Assembly (NCBI GenBank): GCA_964642175.1
Contig: CAZXOK010000011.1
Span: 1-64,000, forward strand
Direction of reading: 5' to 3'
DNA from: JANQGG01 sp964642175
GTDB taxonomy: Bacteria > Bacteroidota > Chlorobiia > Chlorobiales > Chloroherpetonaceae
Length of the DNA stretch: 64,000 bases
A program made the position numbers and the translations under genes. Positions 26,806 to 36,233 of this stretch are shown in pieces; the stretch's first letter is position 1, and the number at the start of each line of letters is the position of its first letter. Below the pieces are notes generated by a model that had not been told where the DNA came from, did no database searches, and was given only the letters and a program-made list of their open reading frames with translations.

Positions 26806-27769
26806 TTTCCAGGGACAAATCTTTGTTCATGGTGTTTTTATAGACAAATGTTGAATACAGGGCAAGAATTAAACCAATATACAGGCTTGAGCCCCACTCG
26901 TGAAGCAACTGGACAATAGCCGGCAGGCCTGCCATAAATAAAGCTACACCCAGGAGGATTTGGGCAAGCATGAGCCCCATCACCCCATTCATGAAATTCG
27001 TAACGAGTTTAGAGGCCTTTTTGCTGTTTTTTAAAAGCCAGTACCCGTTAGCCCAGGTGCCGATGCATTGAATCACACCTGTAAGTCCGTGCAGGTAACC
27101 AATTGAACCAATTTCACCCAACCACTGCTGGCGAGAGAGCATGGGCAGTTGCGCGCTCACCCACTCAAGCTGTTCGCGTACGCGGGTTCCTAAAGCAATT
27201 TGAATAATGCCAAACGCCCAAAGAAAAGAAAACAGAATTTGAGACTGTGGCGGGTATTGTGATCTCACTTCGTTTTCCGGCTTCTCAACGAAATAAACCT
27301 GTGTGGTTACATAAACAAGTAGACTGGCAATAACAAGCGACAAGATGTAATGAACTGTTACAACCAATGGTTCATACTCTGCTGAAATCATACTTGTGGT
27401 GATCCATAAATCAAGCAAAATGATCAACAGGGCCGAAAGCAAGGTAAAAAAGATCTTGGACACATACTTAGCCGATTGAAAAGCAACCGCAATACTTAGC
27501 CCAACGCTCAGAAGTACCAGTAACCCAAAATACCTGTAAATGAATACAATCCAGGTCAGCATGGGATCAAATCCAGCCGTATCAAAACCACTTGGGATTT
27601 GATCAACACTTAACGGTGGAATCCATAACCCATAACAGGTAGGCCACCCCGGACAGCTATGGGTTGCTCCGGAAACCCTTACCAAACCACCCAGAAATAT
27701 CCATAGATAGGTAATGGCAGAGGAGAAAAAAGTTACTTTACGAAGAAAAACAATGTTAGACTGATTCAT
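26798..27769 (-). CDS. ctaA: Heme A synthase-like protein (CtaA/COX15 family) with altered first heme site
   Basis: A 323-residue inner-membrane protein with eight predicted helices. The family start is clear (FLGGLVRVSGATHSCPGWPTCYG). Three of the four heme-ligand His are visible: TVHYILSL, YLHGLTGV and LLHEWGSS. The first ligand His and the Glu three residues before it (E57 and H60 in Bacillus subtilis CtaA) are replaced: the segment reads TWIVFIYRYFG, with V75 and Y78. The enzyme would normally oxidise heme O to heme A. With this pair changed its activity is doubtful, or the clade uses a variant chemistry. No oxidase subunit genes are in the window. Confidence 0.8.
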   Translation of the reverse strand: MNQSNIVFLRKVTFFSSAITYLWIFLGGLVRVSGATHSCPGWPTCYGLWIPPLSVDQIPSGFDTAGFDPMLTWIVFIYRYFGLLVLLSVGLSIAVAFQSAKYVSKIFFTLLSALLIILLDLWITTSMISAEYEPLVVTVHYILSLVIASLLVYVTTQVYFVEKPENEVRSQYPPQSQILFSFLWAFGIIQIALGTRVREQLEWVSAQLPMLSRQQWLGEIGSIGYLHGLTGVIQCIGTWANGYWLLKNSKKASKLVTNFMNGVMGLMLAQILLGVALFMAGLPAIVQLLHEWGSSLYIGLILALYSTFVYKNTMNKDLSLENE

Positions 27770-27998
27770 TCAACAGGTAATAATAATTAGAACAATAATT
27801 GGTTTTTAAGAGCTTAAATCTATGAAAACCTCCTTAATTTTCCACACATCAAAATTTGCAAGTGATCGCTTATGAACTTATAGTGTCTAAAGGTTACGCA
27901 GACTGTGTGGAGTAAAACTCATCATCCTTAAAACAAGACCGGCTAAACGTTTCAAGTTTTACAGCTCAAAATTGGCCCGCATTTTCATGTGCTGGCTA

Positions 27999-28862
27999 TT
28001 AGTTCATCAGGACGATCAGAACCCTGGAGTTCTCCCAGAATTTTGCAGTATCGTTAATCTTTAAACTTGTCTGGTTTTCGCCATTGGCTTCAAGTTTGTA
28101 GGTCTGCTGGTTATGGTTGGTCAGAATCTCAATATCGTTTAAAGGATGTGCAATAGGAATTTGGGTGGTGCTCTGCGCTTCAACCTGGGTGAATTGTGAA
28201 AGATCGAGATTTTTGGATGTGACGGTGGTTTTACCAAACCAAAGAAACCCGCCCTGATCTTCTACGATACCTTTATCACGAAGCTCATCCCAGGTTCCGA
28301 TAATATAGTGGGCCTTGTTTATTTGTTTATCCTTTTGCCTGATCACACGCTCTTTTTGGCGCAGGGTCGTTTCCAGCGTGGCAACCCTGACATTCAGACT
28401 GCTGATCTCCTCTTTCAGGTAGGCAATCTCCATTTCTTTTTGAGAAAGGGTGTTTTTTAGGTTTTCAACCATTTTTTCCAACCCGCTGATTTTGTAGCGG
28501 TATGATTTAATCCTGGACTGCAATTTACCCAGTTTCTTTTTGTTCTCCTGCAGATAGGTATCGATATCGGATATATCGCCCAGGATGCGTTTTTTTAAGG
28601 CTTCAGCCTGAGAAACCCCTTGTTTTTCTATGTTGCTGGAAGCTTTACTGATAATATTTTCCCTGGCTCGTATAGTATCGAGGTTACTCTGAATTTCATT
28701 AACCGCACCTAATATTTCTTCAACATATTTCTCTTTGGTGCTGCTTTCGACAACCAACTCCTCTTTTTCTTTTTCAAGGGTCTCTATGCGTTCTTCCAAC
28801 TCTTTGGTGCAACCTGAAAGGAGAATTATTCCAAGCAGAGCCAAAGTCAATATTTTTTTCAT
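27999..28862 (-). CDS. Coiled-coil lipoprotein of unknown function
   Basis: About 287 residues from the ATG at 28862, chosen because it begins directly with a lipoprotein signal (MKKILTLALLGIILLSGC); the longer frame to 28901 would put 13 charged residues in front and overlap the upstream gene. Long helices follow with heptad-like Leu/Ile/Glu/Lys (LEERIETLEKEKEELV, EISSLNVRVATLETTLRQKERVI). A C-terminal domain begins YIIGTWDELRDKGIV. The end is beta-rich and reminiscent of proteins that bind or stabilise envelope structures. Not recognised further. It is the last gene of the tonB cluster strand but is separated from tonB by a terminator. Confidence 0.7.
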   Translation of the reverse strand: MKKILTLALLGIILLSGCTKELEERIETLEKEKEELVVESSTKEKYVEEILGAVNEIQSNLDTIRARENIISKASSNIEKQGVSQAEALKKRILGDISDIDTYLQENKKKLGKLQSRIKSYRYKISGLEKMVENLKNTLSQKEMEIAYLKEEISSLNVRVATLETTLRQKERVIRQKDKQINKAHYIIGTWDELRDKGIVEDQGGFLWFGKTTVTSKNLDLSQFTQVEAQSTTQIPIAHPLNDIEILTNHNQQTYKLEANGENQTSLKINDTAKFWENSRVLIVLMN

Positions 28863-28887
28863 GATAAAATCTGGTGTTTTAGAATCT

Positions 28888-29289
28888 TTATAAATCCTCA
28901 TAACGCCCGGCAGAGCGTTCGGATCTGTGTTTTTTAATCCGAGCCAAACGTTTGGCCGCGTTGGTTTTACCTCGTGTTGTAACTACCCGGTAAAGCCCGT
29001 AAAGAAACAAAATAAGTGAGAGAATACCCCGATACTCCGGTGTCATCCCGGGGGAATCAAAAAAACCAAAAAAAATAAAAAAACCCAGCCCGAAAAATAA
29101 AAGCCCCGATCCGTAACCTATCAGTTCATTGATCAATAAATTGGTATTCACCGAGCGATTGGTCCGAGATTTTTCTCTGATTTTTTTTCCAACACTTTCC
29201 TGGGAGAAATTTTCAACATCATCATCACTATGATTTCCGGATGGATTATTTTCAGAGGCATCGTCGTCAAACAAGTCCTTTTCAGACAT
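28888..29289 (-). CDS. Hypothetical small membrane protein
   Basis: A 133-residue protein with an acidic, Asn/Ser-rich N-terminus (about 1-50), two adjacent hydrophobic segments (about 55-75 and 85-103) and a basic C-terminus (TNAAKRLARIKKHRSERSAG). No family recognised. It lies directly upstream of the coiled-coil lipoprotein gene and is probably cotranscribed with it. Confidence 0.55.
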   Translation of the reverse strand: MSEKDLFDDDASENNPSGNHSDDDVENFSQESVGKKIREKSRTNRSVNTNLLINELIGYGSGLLFFGLGFFIFFGFFDSPGMTPEYRGILSLILFLYGLYRVVTTRGKTNAAKRLARIKKHRSERSAGRYEDL

Positions 29290-29322
29290 ACAAGATCAAG
29301 TGTTTAGGGTTCTGTAAATTTC

Positions 29323-29363
29323 AAATAAAATAGCCAGCTTCTGAAAAAAACAAAAGCTGGCTA
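29323..29363 (-). terminator. Rho-independent terminator downstream of tonB
   Basis: On the minus strand a perfect 10-bp stem (TAGCCAGCTT/AAGCTGGCTA, 29331-29340 and 29354-29363) with a 13-nt T-rich loop is followed by TTTTATTT. It lies 26 bp past the tonB stop and ends the exbB-exbD-exbD-tonB transcript. Confidence 0.85.
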
Positions 29364-29388
29364 ATTAAAAAGGTGACGATTGAACCCA

Positions 29389-30285
29389 TTAATTCAATTT
29401 AAAACGCATCGGCACGGTTAGCCATACTTTAATTGGCCTGCCGTTTTGAATTCCCGGAGAATAACTTGAACCCATCAAAGCAGAAACAGCTGCCTCATCA
29501 AAAATATCTGAGTCTTTTGGCTTTTTCTTCATGATTTTGGCTTTGATCGGTCTTCCATCTTTACCTATTAATACATTAACCACAACCAATCCCTCAATTC
29601 CGGACCGTTTTGCAATTTCGGGATATTTTGGCTTGATCTGGTTAACAAAAGACGGCATTTTTTCCACCGCAACAAACATTGGCGGATCTTCTTCCATTTC
29701 AACCGGCTCTTCGGGTGGTGCATAAACCAAACCTTCTCCAATACCTGACGTATCGCCTGAATTGTCCTGAGCACCAGCCATCAGGGCTTTTTTAATATCC
29801 TTTTGAGTGGCCAGAGTTTTTTCGCGAGGAGCTTCCTCGTTTTTAACCTTTTTGACTTTACCCACATCAGGTGGCGCCTGCGGTGCCACTGCAACCGGAG
29901 GTGGTGGTGGTAAATTCTCATTCATTGGTGGTGGTGGAGCCAGTTCGGTAATGCTGGTAATTACGCGGCGGTTGCTTACAACCGGGGCATCGTCATCGCC
30001 CCAACCCGACACCCATGTGGCAATGTAGCCATATGCGATATAACCAAACCATATCGATACAAAAAATGCTACGGCTGCAAATACACCGGACTGGAAAAAC
30101 TTGTGGTATTTTTTACGCAGAACCAGATTTCCATAAGTAATCTTTCGCAGGCGGGCTGTATCGAGGTACTCAGGATGGGAGGCCCAGGCCTCTTCCTGTG
30201 TCATACCAGTGATTGGATTTGGACTCTGTTCAGAAGCAGTGGCGCTATCCTGATGTATCTGTTCTTCTTGTTGATTAGGACTCAT
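29389..30285 (-). CDS. tonB: TonB energy-transducing protein
   Basis: About 298 residues from the ATG at 30285; an in-frame ATG at 30309 would lengthen the overlap with exbD. It has a single membrane helix (about 70-92), a Pro-rich periplasmic spacer (APPPPMNENLPPPPPVAV) and a C-terminal TonB domain of about 90 residues containing KPKYPEIAKRSGIEGLVVV and a GRPIKVWLTVPMRFKLN end. The N-terminal cytoplasmic part is unusually long (about 70 residues). It transfers proton-motive energy from ExbB/ExbD to outer-membrane receptors. It overlaps the upstream exbD, so the four genes are one operon. Confidence 0.93.
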   Translation of the reverse strand: MSPNQQEEQIHQDSATASEQSPNPITGMTQEEAWASHPEYLDTARLRKITYGNLVLRKKYHKFFQSGVFAAVAFFVSIWFGYIAYGYIATWVSGWGDDDAPVVSNRRVITSITELAPPPPMNENLPPPPPVAVAPQAPPDVGKVKKVKNEEAPREKTLATQKDIKKALMAGAQDNSGDTSGIGEGLVYAPPEEPVEMEEDPPMFVAVEKMPSFVNQIKPKYPEIAKRSGIEGLVVVNVLIGKDGRPIKAKIMKKKPKDSDIFDEAAVSALMGSSYSPGIQNGRPIKVWLTVPMRFKLN

Positions 30286-30838
30286 CTTCCGACCCCTCCT
30301 CTGATTCAAGCAATCCTTTGGCTTTCAAGACTTCCAGAGAATCGTACTCGGTAAAATCAGCCAGACTGAAACGATCAATTTTCATCAGGTTAAGCTCATC
30401 GATAATATCCACAAGATTACGATACTTTGCTTTTTTATCGGGTTTAATTACTACAACCAGTTTGTCGTTCGTATCGTACTCTTTTTGAAGGATAGATTTT
30501 AAGGTTGAATTTAACATAGGCCCTTTGGCACCTGCATCATACATTTTTAAACCTTGTGCCGAATCATTGGCCAAGTTCCAGAACATGGAATCTTGAGCAA
30601 CGATGCGCAGGGTCATAACATTGGATTCAGCCACTTTAACTTCCATATCTTCCGGTGGAACATTAATTTCCATCGTATTGGGTTTATTAAATGTGGTGGT
30701 AAGCATAAAAAAGGTCAAAAGTAAGAAAGCCACATCTACCATTGGGGTCATATCAAGCTTAAACCCAATGCGTCTGGACTTCTTCTTTTTGCCTTTTCGC
30801 CCCCTGGAACCTGATTGTTGAGGCGCGTCAACTCCCAT
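30275..30838 (-). CDS. exbD: ExbD/TolR biopolymer transport protein (second copy)
   Basis: A 187-residue protein with a basic N-terminus (RGRKGKKKKSRR), one membrane helix (MTPMVDVAFLLLTFFMLTTTF, with the essential Asp in the PMVD motif), and a periplasmic domain with KLVVVIKPDKKAKYRNLVDIIDEL. It probably forms the ion channel with ExbB and drives TonB. It is longer and more divergent than the first ExbD, which lies 30 bp upstream, so the two may form a mixed complex. Confidence 0.93.
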   Translation of the reverse strand: MGVDAPQQSGSRGRKGKKKKSRRIGFKLDMTPMVDVAFLLLTFFMLTTTFNKPNTMEINVPPEDMEVKVAESNVMTLRIVAQDSMFWNLANDSAQGLKMYDAGAKGPMLNSTLKSILQKEYDTNDKLVVVIKPDKKAKYRNLVDIIDELNLMKIDRFSLADFTEYDSLEVLKAKGLLESEEGSEDES

Positions 30839-30867
30839 ATTTTATTTTTGTTTATATAATTTTAAAA

Positions 30868-31392
30868 TTAACCTTCCAGGTTTGTGATCAGGTTAAAGAC
30901 CGGCATATTGGTTTTCCGGAATGCTTTGATCACGATATCAATAGCCTCATAATCGGCTTCTATATCAGCCCGGATAACCGGACGAAGTTTCGGATTGGCT
31001 AGTCGGGCATTGATGATCATTTTCTCAATATTATCGGGCGTAACCTGAAAACCTTCGGTTAGCCTGAAAGTCTTCATGGAATCGGCAATCGCAGCATCCG
31101 AAAAATTGGCTTCAATTAACCTGGGTTGAATCACCTGTCTGAATATTGCTTCGCGTGTTTTGTAGTTTTCTACACCCAGAAAAATGGAATTGTCTTTACC
31201 AACACTAACCGTAAGGATGTTGGATTCAGGCAACTTGTTATCGGAGTGTGAAGCCGGTAAACTAACCGAGACAGCTTCAGGTGGTCTGAATTGCGTAGTG
31301 AGCATAAAAAATGTCAGAAGCAAAAAGGCCACATCAACCATCGGAGTCATATCCAGTACAAAACCAACGCGTTTGGATTTTACCTTAGGCAT
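30868..31392 (-). CDS. exbD: ExbD/TolR biopolymer transport protein (first copy)
   Basis: A 174-residue protein with one membrane helix (DMTPMVDVAFLLLTFFMLTTQF) that carries the conserved channel Asp, and a periplasmic domain with KLRPVIRADIEADYEAIDIVIKAF. It follows exbB after 19 bp. Its helix is nearly identical to that of the next ExbD, while the periplasmic domains have diverged, which is common where two ExbD proteins occur in one operon. Confidence 0.94.
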   Translation of the reverse strand: MPKVKSKRVGFVLDMTPMVDVAFLLLTFFMLTTQFRPPEAVSVSLPASHSDNKLPESNILTVSVGKDNSIFLGVENYKTREAIFRQVIQPRLIEANFSDAAIADSMKTFRLTEGFQVTPDNIEKMIINARLANPKLRPVIRADIEADYEAIDIVIKAFRKTNMPVFNLITNLEG

Positions 31393-31411
31393 AATACAGG
31401 ATTAAAATAGG

Positions 31412-32164
31412 TTAGGCAGTTTGCTGGTCTTTAATGGCCAGTGTTTGAACCACATAAAAAGCCGCTTCATCAATCATATAAGTAAACTGATCAATTCGGC
31501 TGGTAAAGAAGTTGTAGGCCATAATACCGGCGATACCACCAAAAATACCCAACGCTGTATTAAACAATGCTTCTGAAATACCGCGAGAAAGCTGAACCGC
31601 ATCCGGTGCGCCACCTGTAGCTAAGGCGTTAAAGGCTCGGATCATACCAATGGTGGTTCCAAACAAACCGAACATGGTCGAAATAGAAGCAATGGTTGAA
31701 ATAGATACCATGTTTTTTTCCAAAAGCGGCATTTCCATCATGGATGCTTCTTCAATGGCTTTTTGCATTTCGGCTGTGCGTTTCTCAGGGTCATTGATAT
31801 TTCGTATAACCAAGGATTTGTATTTATCCAGTCCGGCACGAATGACCGCAGAAAGTGAGCTCTGGTGATTTTCACAAGACTCAATGGCCGAGTCGATCTG
31901 GCCGGCGTCGATTTTTTCTTCGATATCTTTAATAAAACCGGTAATACCTCCCTGACCTTCGGCTTTTTTAAGTGCAATTGAGCGTTCAACCACATAGGCC
32001 AACACCATCTGGATCAATGAGAGTAATACAATAATAACCGGTCCCCCTTCATATAAAGAGTGGAATATGCTGGATTTCGGTTGAGTGCCACACCAAAGAA
32101 AAAATCCGGTGGAAACAGCCAACGTAACGGCAATAAGTATGAGACTGAACAAACTTTGTTTCAT
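31412..32164 (-). CDS. exbB: ExbB/TolQ/MotA-family proton channel protein
   Basis: A 250-residue inner-membrane protein with three to four helices. An N-terminal helix (about 7-25) precedes a helix near residues 40-60 (PVIIVLLSLIQMVLAYVVERSI). The conserved C-terminal pair carries LLEKNMVSISTIASISTMFGLFGTTIGMIRAFN and LSRGISEALFNTALGIFGGI. It is the first gene of the operon and forms the stator pentamer around ExbD. Confidence 0.93.
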   Translation of the reverse strand: MKQSLFSLILIAVTLAVSTGFFLWCGTQPKSSIFHSLYEGGPVIIVLLSLIQMVLAYVVERSIALKKAEGQGGITGFIKDIEEKIDAGQIDSAIESCENHQSSLSAVIRAGLDKYKSLVIRNINDPEKRTAEMQKAIEEASMMEMPLLEKNMVSISTIASISTMFGLFGTTIGMIRAFNALATGGAPDAVQLSRGISEALFNTALGIFGGIAGIMAYNFFTSRIDQFTYMIDEAAFYVVQTLAIKDQQTA

Positions 32165-32327
32165 GATAGATGTATTAAATGATTAGCTTGATTTGAAAGT
32201 GAAAATTGATGACCCTCACATTACTTTGATGCCTGCAATTATACAAAAAATAGTTCTAAACCAAAATGTACTTAACATTTTGATAAAGTTAACTTGTATT
32301 GGTTTTGTAAATATTGTTTCTATGTCT

Positions 32328-33353
32328 CTAAAACGTTATTTCGGATAATGCGCTCTGATGTTCAAAGTAATCCTGTGTGGCGGTTTTTATCCTTTTGGAC
32401 AGATAGTCCATGAATGCTTCTTCCTGGTTTAAAGCAGGTATGTAAACCGGACTGTCAATTCCGGAATTTACTAACACTTTTTTGGCATGTCCAAGGGTTT
32501 CGGATCCATCAACCAAAAAACCACAGGGAAAAATAGCTATATGGTTTACCTCCTGGGTTTTCAGTTCTTCGATAGCCTTTTCAAGGCAAGGCTGAGTCCA
32601 TGTGCCACCAACTTCGTGGTTTAAATACGCAACCGTTACATGACCATAGAAATTTCTTGGATCGGAGGTGATCTGTTGTTTTAACTGATCAGCAAATTCA
32701 AGTGTTTCTTCCAACCCTGAGTGGAATTGGGGAGGCTTTCCATCTTTATCTTTGACAAGCGTGCCATGGAAAACCAGAATCAAACCCTTACGTTGATCCG
32801 GATTTGATCTGAACTTTCGATCTCCAAAAATATGATTGATCATCAAGGCTGAAAATGCCGGGTCTTTCCAGTGCCGGCTAAGCATTTTCAGGTTTAGAAT
32901 ATTAGCTTTGTTTTGATTATCCAGCATATGATGACAAACAATACCGCACGATAACCTGGACTCAATGGTCGATAGTGAAATAAAGATCACATAATCGTTT
33001 TGAACAATTTCATCAAAAACAGATTCTATGTATGGCTGGCTGGATAAAAATGTGGTATAGAAATTAAAACGAACACCAAGGCTATCCTGCTCGGATTTCA
33101 GACGCTCTTCAATGGCCCGGGCCTGAAGACGGGTGTTTTGATTATGTGGTGAAACAAATCCTGAAACTACGGCTTTACTTGTATTAATAATACCGCCCAA
33201 TATTGAAATCAGAACCTGAACCGGGGGTGGTAAATGCATCACTTCGCCGGCATGAGCCATAGTGTGCCGCGAAACCTGGTAATTTTCAGAAAAACCTTTG
33301 GTTTCGGCTTCGCCATGTGCTACAAATACAATACCGACAGAATTATGATTCAT
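32328..33353 (-). CDS. hemH: Ferrochelatase
   Basis: A 341-residue enzyme that inserts Fe(II) into a porphyrin to make heme. It has the two-lobe fold seen in the family. The first lobe begins VGIVFVAHGEAETKGF. The second contains GLILVFHGTLVKD with the catalytic His, and the conserved CGFLVDGSETLGH segment equivalent to GFxxDxxETLxE. It is moderately divergent from typical HemH, so another chelatase remains possible. Its nearness to the heme A synthase-like gene (about 5 kb) suits heme metabolism, but it is a separate transcript. Confidence 0.82.
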   Translation of the reverse strand: MNHNSVGIVFVAHGEAETKGFSENYQVSRHTMAHAGEVMHLPPPVQVLISILGGIINTSKAVVSGFVSPHNQNTRLQARAIEERLKSEQDSLGVRFNFYTTFLSSQPYIESVFDEIVQNDYVIFISLSTIESRLSCGIVCHHMLDNQNKANILNLKMLSRHWKDPAFSALMINHIFGDRKFRSNPDQRKGLILVFHGTLVKDKDGKPPQFHSGLEETLEFADQLKQQITSDPRNFYGHVTVAYLNHEVGGTWTQPCLEKAIEELKTQEVNHIAIFPCGFLVDGSETLGHAKKVLVNSGIDSPVYIPALNQEEAFMDYLSKRIKTATQDYFEHQSALSEITF

Positions 33354-33475
33354 TCAGACTCAATATTAATTATCCATATATAAATGCTTACTTAAGATAT
33401 CAAGTATAAAAATATCTCTTTAAAAAACATACTTAAGCTATAAATTTATTGATTAATCCTTTTTCATAGTCTCAG

Positions 33476-35416
33476 ATGCGAATTCCTGAACAAGTTATAG
33501 ACGAGATACGCCAGCGAGCCGATATAGTAGAGATCATCTCAGACTATATTGCCCTTGTTCCTTCCGGGAGAAATTTCAAAGCACACTCGCCATTTACCCA
33601 GGAAAAAACCCCGTCTTTTGTGGTCTCCCCTGAAAAACAGATCTACAAATGTTTTTCAACCGGAAAAGGGGGCAATGCTTTTACATTTGTGATGGAGGTG
33701 GAGAATATTGGCTTTTTGGATGCTGTAAAACTCATTGCTAAAAAAGTCAACATTGATCTGAGCTCTTTTGAAAAACAAGCTTCCGGACAACAATCATCAG
33801 ACCAGCAAAATGATCATTATGCCCATTTGAGTTGGGCCGCCAAATGTTTTCATCAGAACCTGAATACCCCGGAAGGCCGAACTTGTGTAGACTATTTGGA
33901 AAGCCGGGGCATCCATAAAGATACCATCACAAAGTTTGGTTTAGGCTACAGCTTAAACAGTTGGGAGAATCTACTGAACAAAGCCAGGGAAAGCAGCCGG
34001 AATATTGAAAAACTTACCGAGCTTGGCCTGCTAACTTTTAACCAAAAACGCCAAAGTAGCTACGATACTTTTCGCGGACGGTTAATGTTCCCGATTTTTT
34101 CAACAGCCGGAAAGGTTCTGGGTTTTGGCGGAAGAATTTTAACCGGGCAAAAAGACACACCAAAATACATCAATTCTCCCGAAAGTAAGGTGTATGAGAA
34201 ATCCAAAATACTCTACGCTATTAATTTTGCCGGTCAGGAAATTCGCCGCAGGCAAAATGCCATATTGGTTGAAGGGTATATGGATGCCATAGCGCTTCAC
34301 CAGGAGGGAATCACCAATACAGTGGCTACCAGTGGTACTGCACTTACCCCGCAACAGGCCAAACTGATCAAACGCTACACCAATTTGGTCACGTTTATTT
34401 ACGATGGCGATAAAGCGGGCATCAATGCCATGATGCGCGGCATTGATGTGCTGCTGGAAGAAGGTCTGCATATTCGTGTTGGGGTGTTACCTGAAGGTGA
34501 AGATCCGGATAGTTTTATTAAAGACGTGGGCAAAGAGGCCTTTCTGCAATACCTCACCAACAATCAAAAGACATTCCTGGATTTTAAACTGGATGTCCTG
34601 GAACAATCCCATGGATTTGATACTGCCGAAGCAACAGCCGCATCCATTCGTGAGTTGGTTGGAGTATTGTCTAAAATACCCGACGAGCTGGAAGTGGCCT
34701 CGCATATTAAAGTGCTCTCTCAGCGTACTAATTTGTCGTATAGTTTAATCCAAAAAGAGTTACAGAAAAAGCAGCAAAACCCCGCTTCAAAGCCCGGTTA
34801 CCAAAGACAAGGTTCAGCAATAACTCAAACCAGGCACCAACAGGATAATGCTTCACAATCTGAGCTCATCCAAATGCCAACAGTGCTGGAATCGACTTAT
34901 ATCAAGGCCTTGTTGGAAAGCACCTACCACGGTTACCAGTTGCTATATTTTGTGGATCATCACAAAGACCTGTTTTCATTCAACCATCCCTGGATTCAAA
35001 CGACCGTGGAGTTTTTACTCTCACGCTACCATGAAGTCAGTAAAGAAGATCATGGCAGCCATCACCTTCCTGTGCTGGCCAAAGAGATCGACCGTCTGGG
35101 AGATGCCCCACTTCGTAATTATCTCTCCTCATTGCTCATCACCGACCCGATCAGCAATCGGTGGCCTGCAGAAACCCCTCAGGATTACGCTCACAGGTGT
35201 TTAAAAGAGTTTGTTGATACAGCCGTAAAAATGAACCTCGAACATTTTAACCTGTTAAAAGCCACATTGATGGAGGAGATCACCTCCAACCAGGAAGCCT
35301 CGAAAGAAATGCTGTTACTTAAAAAATTAAAAGACCTACAATCAGAAGAAAATGATGCTAAAAAAAAGCTGGAAAAAGAATTGCAATTATTTAATTCCAC
35401 CAATTTATTGCAATAA
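33476..35416 (+). CDS. dnaG: DNA primase DnaG with degenerate zinc-binding domain
   Basis: A 646-residue primase that makes RNA primers for replication. The N-terminal CHC2-type domain keeps its shape (FKAHSPFTQEKTPSF, SPEKQIYKCFSTGKGGNAF), but the zinc ligands are mostly gone: the Cys and His of CPFH read S38 and T41, C59 remains, and the fourth Cys is T62. The catalytic TOPRIM core is intact (ILVEGYMDAIALHQEG, TSGTALTPQQ, FIYDGDKAG, LPEGEDPDSFI), and a C-terminal helicase-interacting region follows. It is not the window's only zinc-ligand loss (see rsgA). Confidence 0.94.
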   Translation: MRIPEQVIDEIRQRADIVEIISDYIALVPSGRNFKAHSPFTQEKTPSFVVSPEKQIYKCFSTGKGGNAFTFVMEVENIGFLDAVKLIAKKVNIDLSSFEKQASGQQSSDQQNDHYAHLSWAAKCFHQNLNTPEGRTCVDYLESRGIHKDTITKFGLGYSLNSWENLLNKARESSRNIEKLTELGLLTFNQKRQSSYDTFRGRLMFPIFSTAGKVLGFGGRILTGQKDTPKYINSPESKVYEKSKILYAINFAGQEIRRRQNAILVEGYMDAIALHQEGITNTVATSGTALTPQQAKLIKRYTNLVTFIYDGDKAGINAMMRGIDVLLEEGLHIRVGVLPEGEDPDSFIKDVGKEAFLQYLTNNQKTFLDFKLDVLEQSHGFDTAEATAASIRELVGVLSKIPDELEVASHIKVLSQRTNLSYSLIQKELQKKQQNPASKPGYQRQGSAITQTRHQQDNASQSELIQMPTVLESTYIKALLESTYHGYQLLYFVDHHKDLFSFNHPWIQTTVEFLLSRYHEVSKEDHGSHHLPVLAKEIDRLGDAPLRNYLSSLLITDPISNRWPAETPQDYAHRCLKEFVDTAVKMNLEHFNLLKATLMEEITSNQEASKEMLLLKKLKDLQSEENDAKKKLEKELQLFNSTNLLQ

Positions 35417-35505
35417 CGGAAATATTGTTTCGTCATATTTTTTTATTCACTTATCCTTTGTATAATATACTTAGAAGGTGTTATTAAGCATGACATTTTT
35501 AAACT

Positions 35506-36216
35506 ATGGATAAAAAAGTATTAATCATTGAAGATGATCTGGATATTGCAAATCTTATCCAGATTAACCTTAAAGATATTGATTGCCAAAGCGATCTTGC
35601 CATGGATGGCTTATCGGGCATAGAGCATGCATTAAGAAAGAAATACGATATCATTATCCTTGATATTATGCTGCCCAAATCCGATGGATTTGAAGTCTGC
35701 CGAAGGCTGAGAGAAAATAATATCCACTGCCCTATTTTGATGCTTACTTCACGGGCTGATGAAGATGATAAAGTCTGTTGCCTTAATGCCGGCGCCGATG
35801 ATTATATCACCAAGCCTTTCGGGATTCGTGAGCTTCTGGCACGCATAAAAGCCCATATGCGCCGCTCCAATCCCAACAAAGAACCCAGCTTTCTGAACTC
35901 AGGGAATGTTTTTGTTTTCGGTGATCTTAAGCTTGATCTTATTCATCACAAACTCTCACTGAAAAACCAACCCATTGAGATCACATCCAAAGAGTTTGAT
36001 CTTCTTTCTCTGTTTATGCAAAACCCGGGACGCGCATATTCACGAACTGATTTATTAAAACTGGTATGGGGCTCTGAGTTTTCCGGCTACGAGCACACCG
36101 TCAATTCCCATATCAACCGCCTGAGAATGAAAATTGAAAAAAATCCCGGCAAACCCGACTACATTTTAACCGTATGGGGAGTTGGGTATAGGTTTAACGA
36201 CGCTGCGACTCCATGA
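35506..36216 (+). CDS. OmpR/PhoB-family response regulator
   Basis: A 236-residue transcription factor. The receiver domain has D10-D11 (IIEDD), phosphoacceptor D53 (ILDIMLPKSDG), LTSRADEDD and K in ITKPFG. The C-terminal winged helix has EITSKEFDLLSLFMQNPGRAYSR, VNSHINRLRMKIEKNP and VWGVGYRFN. It is followed after 17 bp by a sensor kinase, so this is a two-component pair. The PHO-box-like repeats upstream of the alkaline phosphatases 8-10 kb away raise the possibility that this is a PhoB-like regulator (inference). Confidence 0.93.
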   Translation: MDKKVLIIEDDLDIANLIQINLKDIDCQSDLAMDGLSGIEHALRKKYDIIILDIMLPKSDGFEVCRRLRENNIHCPILMLTSRADEDDKVCCLNAGADDYITKPFGIRELLARIKAHMRRSNPNKEPSFLNSGNVFVFGDLKLDLIHHKLSLKNQPIEITSKEFDLLSLFMQNPGRAYSRTDLLKLVWGSEFSGYEHTVNSHINRLRMKIEKNPGKPDYILTVWGVGYRFNDAATP

Positions 36217-36233
36217 ACCCATAAAGATGACCC

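Noticed and set aside
35417..35505. A sigma-70 promoter before the OmpR-type regulator (TATAAT at 35461)
   Set aside because: No acceptable -35 element at the right distance, and the region is too AT-rich for the match to carry weight.
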